Positions 1-9,897 of a stretch of 40,048 bases of DNA are shown here, one piece after another (position 1 is the stretch's first letter; each line of letters starts with the position of its first letter). Source of the DNA: Verrucomicrobiota bacterium (lineage in GTDB: Bacteria > Verrucomicrobiota > Verrucomicrobiia > Limisphaerales > JAKPVM01); contig JAKPVM010000135.1 in NCBI GenBank assembly GCA_029572555.1, positions 1-40,048 on the forward strand, read 5' to 3'. Below the pieces are notes generated by a model. The model worked only from the letters and a program-made list of their open reading frames with translations, was not told where the DNA came from and searched no databases. The position numbers were made by a program, and so were the translations under genes.

Positions 1-3000
1 ATCAATTGAAGTTGAACCATCAGCATTTGTTATAGATACCGAAATAAATTCAACCCAGTTAATTAAATTGCTTGATGTCTCTATTTTATATTGCTTATTT
101 GGTTCACCTATAAATTTTAAGCAGGTTTTGTTATTTGGTAATCTCTCTATAAGACTAAAATATCCCGGGTTATCCTTAATTAGCGGGTTTTTGCCTAATT
201 GATATTCCTGCCAATTATTTAATCCATCACCATCAGAATCAATATAGTCCGCAGAACCATCTGTCGACAGACCATATTTTTGCAACCAATCAATAAATTG
301 ACCAGGGACTGCTGACTGAAACTCATAAGCCCCCATATCTACAGTTCCACCGTAGATTCTGGGACGCCCATCAAAATCAACATCTCCGGAGGCATAATAA
401 TTAGTAACTGCATTGATACAGGGCGAATTGGATTGTAACCGTAAGTTGCCATTAGATAAATCCACAAACAGCGGTTCATCACTTATATTGCCTTCACCAT
501 CAGGTAAAGGAGTAGTGCAAGAATAATAGAAGGTTGAGATATAATAATTTGGATAATTAGAAGCAACGTTATAATAAACGATACAATTATAATTCGTGGA
601 ACGAGATACTCCTGCGCCGTATCTGGCATAATTCAAAGTAAGTGAACAGTTGTAAAGCGCAGAACCATAATCACCACCGCCGCCAGTTTTAGCTGAATTA
701 TCGGTCAGAACACAATTATACAGAGTGGAATTATACGAACCGCCACCATAGACATTAGCCAAATTACCTCTCAGTATGCAGTTGTAAAGCACGCCTCTAC
801 TTGCGCCACCGCCATAATTGCCTGAATTTCCAACCAACGTGCAATTATAAAGCACAGAATCAGATGTGCCACCACCAAACTCTTGGGCAGAATTACCAGT
901 GATAGTGCAATTGTACATAATGGATTTATGAACAGAGCCACCCTGATGCGCAGAATTATTAGTTAGACTGCAATTATAGAGAGTTCCACCATACACGCTA
1001 CCACCATAAACAGCAGAATTACCAGTAAAAGCGCAGTAATAAAACATTCCCCCAGACGCGCTCCCCCCTGAGTAAGCAGAATTGCCAATCAACACACAAT
1101 TACTAACAATACCGCTTGTCTCACAGAATACACCGCCACCACTGTTATTTTGGGAACCTAATTCGTTGAAATATCCACTTGACGAAGAATGTCCATTGGT
1201 CAATGTGAAACCACTTAAAACAGAACTAGACCCCACATAAGCACAACGGGTTGCGCCCGAGCCAACGATAAAAGTCTCGGTGGGACCATTCATACTTTTT
1301 ACTATCACGCGGTTAGTCAACATTACCCGATTTGTTATTTGGCCATAAACAATCCGACCACCTAAATCATAAATCCCATCATTCACAATAACTAACCTTC
1401 CTGATGATTCACTGGCATCGATTGCGTCCTGAATATTATTAGCAGCAGTCTCCCAACTTGAATACGGATACGTTGGAGATTTGCTTTCGCAATCCACATA
1501 AAACACCGGTTGGTTTACAACATTTATCTGCACTGTATCACTTACCCCTGATGGCAAACTATCATTGTATCCAGTGAGTCTCACCGTATAAACACCGGCA
1601 CTGCTCCAACTATGACTTATATAAGCTTGATTACTAACCGTTATTCCGTCGCCAAAATCCCAAACGCTGGAAGAAATTAGCCCTTGCGCTTGCGCTACAA
1701 ATGAGACTTTAAATCCGGTTGGGATATTTGTATCTCTAACATCAATTGAGACTGCAAGTGGTCCTTTGGCGTTGTCGGGCACATATTGGTCAGCGCCCAT
1801 AGCTGGAGGTTCTAACCACGGTTCGCCATCAATATCAACACCTCTTGCGTAAATTGAGTTGCCTTTGCCAAGACAAGGAGAGTTTGCCGATAGGTGTGTT
1901 GCAGAAGCAAACAATGGTTCATCACTAATGTTTCCTACTCCGTCAGGTAAAGGCACTACGCAAGAGTATCTAAACGTTGATTCATAATAATTGGTGCTCC
2001 GCGTTGATAAGTTATAATAAACAATGCAGTTATAAAGCGCAGAACTGCATACACCTCCACCATTGCCTTTTGCAGAATTACCCGTCAGTGTGCAGTTATA
2101 TAATGTTGAATAATAAGTTCCACCACCATTACCTCTTACTGAATTGCTAATCACTATGCAGTTATAAAGTGTAGAACCATACGCGCCGCCACCATTATTT
2201 TGGGCTGAATTACCAATTAGCACGCAATTGCTTACAATACCGCCGACATCACACCATACCCCGCCCCCACTCTGCTCTTTATCAGAATCTCCGCTTGCCC
2301 GTGTATGACCATTGGTTAAAGTAAATCCGCTTAATATTGCGTTTGTCCCTATATAAGCGCAACGAATTGCGCCATCTCCATTTCCACCGCCTATTCCCGC
2401 CGAACCAACAATAAAAGTCTCTGCTGGACCGTTTACACTTTTAACTATCACCTCTTTATCTAACACAACCCGATTGGTCATTTGCCCATAAATAGCCACA
2501 CCGCCAATGTTGTATACGCCATTTGTAACGAGCACGACATCGCCCGATTGCGCTGCATCCACAGCCTCTTGAATAGTTCGCGCAGCAGTCTCCCAGCTTG
2601 AATATGGATATGATGGAGATGCGCTTTTGGCATTTACATAATGCACTGGCTGGCTAACAACTTTTACTACCGCTGTAGCGCTTACGCCTGACGGGAAACT
2701 GTCATTATATCCAGTAAGCCGAACGATATAATCGCCCGGTGTATTCCAGCTATAACTTATGCAAGGCTGGTTACTTATTATGAAATCATTGCCAAAATCC
2801 CAAACAATTGCGGAAATTGGTCCCTGGTTTTGCGCAACAAACAAAACTGAAAATCCAGTTGGAACATTGGTGCGGCTGGCATCAATTGAGACAATTAGTG
2901 TTCCTTTGATATTGTCGGATACATATTCATCAGCTCCCATAGAAGGAGGATTAAGCCACGGTTCACCATCTATATCAACACCGCTGGCATATTGCGAACT

Positions 3001-6000
3001 CCCTTTGCCAATACAAGGCGAGCTTGCAGAAATGTGCGTGGCTGAAATAAGTAATGGCTCATCACTTATATTGCCTTCACCCGCAGGTAAAGGAGCTGCG
3101 CAGGAATAATTGAGTATTGAATTGTAATAATTGGGATTACCGGGAGATTTATTATAATAAACAATACAGTTATATAACTTTGAACCATACACACCGCCAC
3201 CGTCGTATCTGGCTGAATTACCAGTCAATGTGCAGTTATAGAACTCGCCAAGATATGCGCCGCCACCGTTAAAAGCCGAATTGCAAGTCAATGCAGAGTT
3301 GTAGTTTGTGGAATTATATGCACCACCGCCTTCGTTCGCTGAATTTCTATTTAAGCTACAATTATAAAGTGCCCCTAAATATGCGCCGCCGCCATAAGAT
3401 TTCGCCGAATTATAATTCAGTTTACAATTATAAAGTGTACAACCAAAGGCGCCGCCACCCAAATCAGCTGAATTTTCGGTAAATGTACAATCGTAGTTTG
3501 TGGAAGAATACGCGCCACCGCCGCAATATGCTGAATTCTTTGTTAATATACAATCGTATAACATTCCAAAATATGCGCCGCCACCATAAGATTTCGCCGA
3601 ATTATTAATTAACGCACAGTTGTAGACAATGGAATTAAAAGCACCGCCGCCACAATTTCCCGCAAAATTGTTTGTCAATCCACAATTATTCAGTGTACAC
3701 CAATACACACCTCCGCCATTCATATTAGCCAAATTATTGGTTAAAGTACAATTGTAGAGAGTAGAATTGCAAGCGGCACCACCAGAATTTCCAGATGTAT
3801 TGCCTGCCAATATGCAATCGTATAGTGTAACATTCTCAGCACCGCCACCATTCCAAGAAGCCGAATTATTAATTAGCGCACAATTATATAAAGCTGAATA
3901 AAAAAATGTGTCACATTGCAAGCCATAATAGTCGCTAAATACATAGTTATACAATGTTCCAAAGTATGCACCACCACCAATACCGGCTGAATTTCCAACT
4001 AACACACAATTACTTACAACGCCACCTGTCTCTAACAATACTCCTCCACCAAATTGGGCGCTTCCATTAGTCAGTGTAAACCCGCTTAACACTGCGTCTC
4101 TTACAATGTAAGCGCAACGAATTGCACCTCCACTTGCAGAAGATCCAACAATAAAAGTCTCTGTTGGACCATTTGCACTCTTTACAATTGCTGCATTTGT
4201 TAAAATTACTCTGCCGTAATCGGCGCTGCCGCCTGTATCATAAATCCCATTTGTTACCAATATCAACCGACCCGGTAAAGTACCAGCATCAATCGCATCT
4301 TGAATAGTTTGCGCAGCAGTTTCCCAACTTGAATAAGGAAACGATGGGGAAGAATTTTCGGCATTCACATAAAATACTGATTGACTCACTGTTATAATCA
4401 CAGTGGCGTTGCTGCCTGACGGAAAACTATCGTTATATCCAGTAAGCCGAACAATATAATCGCCGGGTGTAGTCCAACTATGATTGACAAAAGCCCGATT
4501 ACTTACTGTCGTTCCATCGCCAAAATCCCAAACCGTGGCAGAAATTGCTCCTTGATTTTGCGCTATAAACGAGATTGCGAAACCAGTTGCTATATTTGTG
4601 TAGTTTACATCAATCGAAACAAAAATTTCTCCTGAGGCATTGCCGAGTATATATTCATCTGCGCCCATAGCAGGAGGATCAAGCCACTGTTCACCATCAA
4701 TATCAACACCAATTGCATATTTTGAACTGCCCTTGCCTAAACAAGGAGAGTTTGCTGGTATATGAGTAGATGTAATGAGTAATGGGTCATCGTTAATATT
4801 GCCTTCACCATAAGGCAAAGGAGTGGTGCAAGAATAGTTGATAATTGAATCAAGATAATTCGCTCCTACGAAAGCGGTATTATAATACAAAATGCAATTA
4901 TATAATGTAGATGAAATTACGCCTCCTCCAGAATTTTCTGATGAATTGCCAGTTAAAGTGCAGTTGTAAAGTGTAGAATAATAACTTCCACCGCCCTCAA
5001 AAAAAACCGAATTTGCAGTTAATATACAGTTATAAAGCGTACACTCGTTGACGCCGCCACCTCTGTTACGAGCATAATTGCGCGTTAATGTGCAATTGTA
5101 AAGAGTGCCTTCATCTGTGCCACCGCCCTCATCATAAGCATAATTATTACTTACTGTGCAATTGTAAAGAATGCAACCCGATGCGCCGCCACCATCATCA
5201 TTAGCCGAATTACCAGTCAGTGTGCAATTGTAAATAATGCCTCCCCACACACCACCAGCATCATTTATAGCTGAATTACCAATTAGCACACAGTTGCTGA
5301 TAACTCCACTTAACTCGCACGATGCGCCACCACCGTTTCCATCATAATTCCAAATTGCTGAAGTATGCCCATTAGTTAAAGTAAACCCACTTAAAAATGA
5401 ATTGGTTCCAACATAAGCGCAACGAACAGCATCATCGCCATTGCCACCAGCCGACGCCTCAGCGCCTACAATGAATGTCTTCGTTGGTCCGTTAACACTT
5501 TGAACGATAACAGGCTTGTCAATCGCCACGCGATTTGTGATTAAGCCATAAACAACCTTCCCGCCCGTGTTATATATCCCGTTGGTAACAAGCACAATAC
5601 CACCGGGTATAGCTATATCTACAGCATCCTGAATGGTTTGCGCCGCAGTTTCCCAACTTGAATAAGGATACGTAGAAAATGAACTTTCGGCATTAACATA
5701 ATACACAGGTCTATTTACAACCTTTATTATCACTGTGTTACTTACTCCTGACGGATAACTGTCGTTATATCCTGTGAGTCGAACAGTATATTCACCCGGT
5801 GTGTTCCAGATATGGCTGATATAGGCTTTATTGCTAACTACCACCCCATCGCCAAAGTCCCAAACAATAGCAGAGATTGGTCCCCTATTTTGCGCTATAA
5901 ACAAGATTGCGAAACCAGTTGCTATATTTGTGTAGTTTACATCAATCGAAACAACAATTTCTCCTGTGGCATTACCTAATATATATTCATCTGCGCCCAT

Positions 6001-7170
6001 AGCAGGAGGGTCAAGCCACTGTTCACCATCAATATCAACACCAATTGCATAGTTTGAACTGCCCTTGCCTAAACAAGGAGAATTTGAGGATATGTGACTT
6101 GATGTAATAAATAATGGATCATCGCTAATATTTCCTTCACCTTCAGGTAATGGAACAGTACAAGAATAATTGAATGTTGAATTATAATAATTGGGATAAT
6201 TAGGCGATGTATTATAATAAACAATACAATTGTAGTTAGTGGAATTTGCCACACCACCACCAAATTCCTTAGCAGAATTGCCATTCAATGTGCAGTTATA
6301 AAGCATACAATCATTTGCGCCACCACCATCATATCTTGTTGAATTGTCTGTCAACGTGGAATTATAGAGAGCGCCTTTATCCGCACCACCACCGCATTTT
6401 CCAGCAGAATTACCTGATAATGTGCAGTTGTGGAAAATGCTTCTATGCGTGCCGCCGCCATTTTTTACAGCAATATTGCCACTCACTGTACAGTTATAAA
6501 GTGTTCCCTCATCTGCTCCACCACCATCATCTTTGGCATAATTGTTAGTCAACGTACAGTTGTAGAATTTGCACTCGTTTGCGCCACCGCCATCAGATTC
6601 GGCACTATTGCCGCTCAGAATACAATCGTAAAGAGTGCCTTCATCTGCGCCGCCGCCATCATTTCCAGCGGAATTGCCTGTCAATGTACAGTTGAAGAGG
6701 GTGCCTCCATGCGCGCCACCACCATCATAATATGCTGAATTGCCAACAATCACACAATTGCTTACGATGCCACTTATCTCACTCCATACGCCACCGCCGT
6801 ACTCATTATAATAATCATTTCCCGCAAATGCTAAAGTGTGTCCATTAGTTAAAGTAAATCCGCTTAATAGTGCGTTCGTACCAACATAAACACAACGAAT
6901 TGCGCCGTCACCGTTGCCACCACCTGGTGCTTCTGAACCTACAATAAAGGTTACTGTTGGTCCGTTAACACTTTGAACGATAATTGGCTTGTCAATAGCA
7001 ACTCGGTTCGTCATTAAACCATAAACCGCCTTGCCGCCCGCGTTATATGTCCGTTTGTAACAACCACAGTATCGCCTGATTGCGCAGCATCAATGGCATC
7101 TTGAATGGTTTTTGCAGCGATTTCCCAGGTGGTGTAGGGGGATGTCGGATTTGTACTATTGATATCCACA
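1..7170 (-). repeat. Coding tandem modules (1.1-1.7 kb) with inner 63-66 bp periodicity
   Basis: Two scales of repetition are visible inside the giant gene. The long scale is a module of about 1.1-1.7 kb, seen as recurring plus-strand signatures such as 'gcagcagtctcccaacttga' near 1450, 2585, 4315 and 5645. The short scale is a 63-66 bp unit with a conserved 'gtgcagttataaagtg' and 'ccaccacc' core, encoding one beta-helix rung; for example, successive units sit at 3167, 3233 and 3296. Module 3 (about 4370-2660) carries the most rungs and modules 2 and 4 fewer, as expected from unequal recombination between units. Confidence 0.8.
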
Positions 7171-7367
7171 TAGAGCGTAGCCGCAGTCCCAACATAAGTT
7201 GAAGCAAAAAATAAGATTGCCACAAGAAATGCAACAGCCTTGAACCAAACAGCCCAACTTCGCTGTAATAAGAAATTACTTTGACACAGGTTATTGTTAT
7301 GTTGTGTTAGAGAAGTATTTGGTCCACCGGTTACGGTGTCCTGCCGATTAATTAAGTTCTTTTGCAT
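1..7367 (-). CDS. Giant exported beta-helix/PKD repeat protein, C-terminus beyond window, apparent frameshift
   Basis: Likely a secreted or surface protein; no enzymatic function can be assigned. The N-terminus (ATG at 7365-7367) has a ~37-residue polar stretch, then a hydrophobic signal segment (AVAFLVAILFFAS). Five modules follow, beginning near 7170, 5700, 4370, 2640 and 1500. Each starts with a motif like YPYSSWETAAQTIQDA and VLVTNGIYN, continues as parallel beta-helix rungs of 21-22 residues (GGG...TLYNCTLTGNSA), and ends with a 'DGEPWL.PPAMGADEY' choice-of-anchor-Q-like segment. PKD domains (VWDFGDG...SHSW...GDYTVRLTGYNDS) separate the modules at about 5880-5730, 4560-4400, 2860-2660 and 1720-1530. 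Near the left edge there is a calcium-loop-like DSDGDGLNNWQEY, as in type-3 thrombospondin repeats. The reading frame is open to base 1 apart from one frameshift near 7048-7052, where comparison with the sister modules shows one base missing, so that a stop appears at 7014. The gene is either frame-disrupted or carries an assembly error. Confidence 0.8.
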
Positions 7368-7720
7368 ATTACTTTCTTTGTATTTCTGTATTGAACTTGA
7401 TTTATAATGTTAAGCCATCCGCAAACGAACATAGTATAAACAGAACACCGTCAACCCCCACAACCCTTTAGGTCAAAAGAACACATCTCTCGGCGCCTAC
7501 TCTCTCTTGTCTCTGGTTGTGCTGCCACCCATCCCACTATGTTCAATCAACAGAACAACAGATCAACAAAACCAATCAGTTCAACTGAGGATAATAAAAG
7601 TATGTATTGGGCTTCTTAAAAAATCAAGAATATTTTTAGATTTTAGGATTTTAGAAAATGGGGGGAATATCCAATGTAATGGGAGCATCCCTGCTGCCGA
7701 TAGTATAGACATTCTTGTTT

Positions 7721-8020
7721 GTGAATAGAAAGGAATGGAACGCAGATTACACAGATGAAACAGATTTACACAGATGATAAGGAAAAGATAATTTAACAAG
7801 GATAGAAAGGATATACAGGATAAAAAATTGTATTCTTGTATCTTGTATCTTGTATCCTTGTATCTTATAAAACATCCTGTCCATCCTGTCTATCCGTGTT
7901 AAAAATAAAAAATCCCTGTAAATCTCCTGTCTCCGTTTTGTCTATCAAGGCAAGTATACCAATGGTATCTCTGCGTTTATCTGCGTTTCTCCTATATCTC
8001 TGCGACATCTACGAGAATAC
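7721..8020. repeat. Long imperfect direct repeat, copy A
   Basis: Begins 'gtgaatagaaaggaatggaa' and ends 'gacatctacgagaatac'. It matches copy B (8093-8376) over nearly its whole length, including the shared core 'aaaaagataatttaacaagg', 'cttataaaacatcctgtcc' and 'aagtataccaatggtatctc'. It consists of short phrases such as 'aacgcagattacacagat' and 'acaggat'. Phrases of this kind occur in dispersed intergenic repeats of many environmental bacterial genomes, often next to GxxExxY-family genes (from memory). No such gene is visible in the window. Confidence 0.85.
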
Positions 8021-8092
8021 TTAGTTATTAGTGTGGTAGAAGAAATAGGTCATACATAAATTTATTGTTATCAGTTGGGTTGGCATTACATA

Positions 8093-8376
8093 GTGAATGA
8101 AAATGGAACGCTGATTACGCAGATGAAACAGATTTACAGGATTGAAGGAAAAGATAATTTAACAAGGATACACAGGACATACAGGATAAAAAATCGTATT
8201 CTTGTATCTTGTATCCTTGGATCTTATAAAACATCCTGTCCATCCTGTCCATCCGTGTTAAAAATAAAAAATCCCTGTAAATCTCCTGTCTCCGTTTTGT
8301 CTATCAAGGCAAGTATACCAATGGTATCTCTGCATTTATCTGCGTTCTTATATCTCTGCGACATCTGCGAGAACGC
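8093..8376. repeat. Long imperfect direct repeat, copy B
   Basis: Second copy of the 7721-8020 repeat, in the same orientation. It differs by scattered substitutions and by small indels, for example one fewer 'cttgtat' unit. The 72 bp between the copies contains 'attagtgtggtagaag' (8027-8042) and 'acataaatttattgttatc', which recur at 23525 as part of a third, truncated copy. A related 'tttagtgcggtaaaa' follows copy B at 8395. The repeat unit therefore includes this linker. Confidence 0.85.
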
Positions 8377-8553
8377 TTTCCATTAGTTTTGACGTTTAGT
8401 GCGGTAAAATCAATTTTCGAATAAATCCCTGTTTTTCAATGTGTTATGAATTTGTATTTCCTAATTTATGAGGCGCGTCAAAAGTCGGGATACAATCTCT
8501 TATTCGCCCTATTTGTTTTATGTATCCAATTACCCCTATTGATCCCACCCTTC

Positions 8554-9768
8554 TTAACTTCCTGCTCGTCTATTTATTTCTTTATCCAACCAATCCAATC
8601 GTTTTTTTAGCCATGACTTCATTAGTTGGATGTCTTGTTCAAAGGTTGTGTGGTCGCGGTAATGATTGCGAGCCTCAGGCCATCGTTTTCTGTTCCTCTC
8701 TATTGCATTGCCGAGCGTCTGGACATTATCATCAATCAATCCGACAATAAATTCTTCGGAAAATTGGGCTTGCCGCAATTCATTCCAGCGGTTTGCAAAC
8801 CTGGTCCGATATTCTTTATTCTCCATAAGTCGGTCAAAAAGATGGTTCGAGAGCCAGATATTGTGAGGGTAATGGCTTGAGTCCCAGTTTCTACCAAACG
8901 AACCGTCATAATCCCACGGGATAAAAAAGAACTTTTCTGTCAACGGCGGTTTTTCTTGTCCATTGCGAACCAGATAATAATTTTTTGTTATGCCATCGCT
9001 ATTGCTTGTTAAAAGGACAAGAAGATGAAAATCAATTGCGTTCTCAATGTCAACTTTCGAGGCGATGCCGGTTTGCGGATTAAAGAAATCTTCATTTTTT
9101 GCGCTTGATACAAACTTGTTCAATTCATCAAGCGGTTGCCAGTATTGTTTTTTAGAAAGGTCGGGTTCTTGTTGTTCATAACCATTGTGTCCGGATTGCG
9201 CAAAATTTGCAGCGTGGTCAACGGCTTTGTAAATTACCGAGTGGGCAAAGTTATTTGAATCAAATTTGCGGAGGTTTAACAACTGTCGGTTAATCCGTTC
9301 CATAAACAGATAAACGCCGATGTATTCGCGGTTTAGGATAACTTCAACAAAACGGCTTGCGGCAGCGTAGCGCGGTGATTGCGGAGTGGATAAACTTAGA
9401 AAAAGGTCATAAGATAGTTTATGCCTCATAAGAGACGGGTCGATAAAAGCGGCGTTAAGGACAAACTGATGAGTCTTTTTTAGACCAAAAAATTCCACAG
9501 GCAAGTTAAAAACAATTCTATACGACTTTTTAGGGTAGCCTTGAGATGTTGCGCCGTGAATGCGGATAAGGCTGCCATATTGGTTTGTGTTTTCAGGTTT
9601 ATTGAGAATCTGAACTGAACAAGGTATTGGTTTGCCTGTGATTGTCTTGTCCTGTGTATTAAACAATAAAACAGGCAGGTTGGAATTTGTGAAATTGACC
9701 CGGTTTTCTGCGGCAACAATATTCCACTGACAAAATAACAACAAAAATATATAAGTGATCCTCTTCAC
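8554..9768 (-). CDS. CotH-like kinase-fold protein, exported
   Basis: A 404-residue protein with a clear signal peptide (MKRITYIFLLLFCQ... ending near VAAEN). The CotH fold (a secreted protein-kinase-like family first known from spore coats) is supported by several motifs: an N-terminal IRIHGATSQGYPKKSYRI segment, a ...GVYLFMERINR strand around residue 150, and the signature IPWDYDGSFGRNW near residues 280-292, whose DYD corresponds to the metal-binding/catalytic Asp of the family. Bacterial relatives outside Bacillus are often secreted and linked to extracellular polysaccharide or surface-protein processing; the substrate cannot be told here. The gene lies downstream of lon on the same strand with a 129 bp gap, so it may have its own promoter. 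The protein is slightly shorter than many multi-domain CotH proteins and contains only the kinase-like domain. Confidence 0.85.
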   Translation of the reverse strand: MKRITYIFLLLFCQWNIVAAENRVNFTNSNLPVLLFNTQDKTITGKPIPCSVQILNKPENTNQYGSLIRIHGATSQGYPKKSYRIVFNLPVEFFGLKKTHQFVLNAAFIDPSLMRHKLSYDLFLSLSTPQSPRYAAASRFVEVILNREYIGVYLFMERINRQLLNLRKFDSNNFAHSVIYKAVDHAANFAQSGHNGYEQQEPDLSKKQYWQPLDELNKFVSSAKNEDFFNPQTGIASKVDIENAIDFHLLVLLTSNSDGITKNYYLVRNGQEKPPLTEKFFFIPWDYDGSFGRNWDSSHYPHNIWLSNHLFDRLMENKEYRTRFANRWNELRQAQFSEEFIVGLIDDNVQTLGNAIERNRKRWPEARNHYRDHTTFEQDIQLMKSWLKKRLDWLDKEINRRAGS

Positions 9769-9897
9769 TTATAATTTAAGACGAAGCCGTTCAATCTAAT
9801 ATTTAACAAAGGTAATAATAAAAACATTTGCGCCAGAAAGAAATCATCAAAAGCGGGTAGAATTAATTGTAATGCAGTATTTAAGAAACAGGCTAAA

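Larger units (their letters stand above)
7368..8553. other. Non-coding spacer with dispersed direct repeat
   Basis: I see no convincing gene here. 7368-7720 is the upstream region of the giant gene and shows nothing recognisable. 7721-8376 contains two copies of a long imperfect direct repeat (listed separately). 8377-8553 is AT-rich and ends at the stop of the CotH-like gene. Short open frames here, for example at 7836-8024 and 8075-8386, have nearly the same translation because they lie in the two repeat copies; they have no protein-like features and I do not call them genes. Confidence 0.6.

Noticed and set aside
3160-3960. 63-66 bp periodic repeats that resemble a CRISPR array
   Set aside because: The period encodes protein rungs in one open frame, the spacers are not unique, and no cas gene is present.
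7836-8386. Two similar short open frames of about 62 and 103 codons
   Set aside because: They lie in the two copies of the direct repeat, and their similarity reflects the DNA repeat; no start context or protein features.
8480-8495. 'agtcgggata' near 8482, resembling an IR element end
   Set aside because: Only a short match to CCCGACTT and no partner arm; probably chance.
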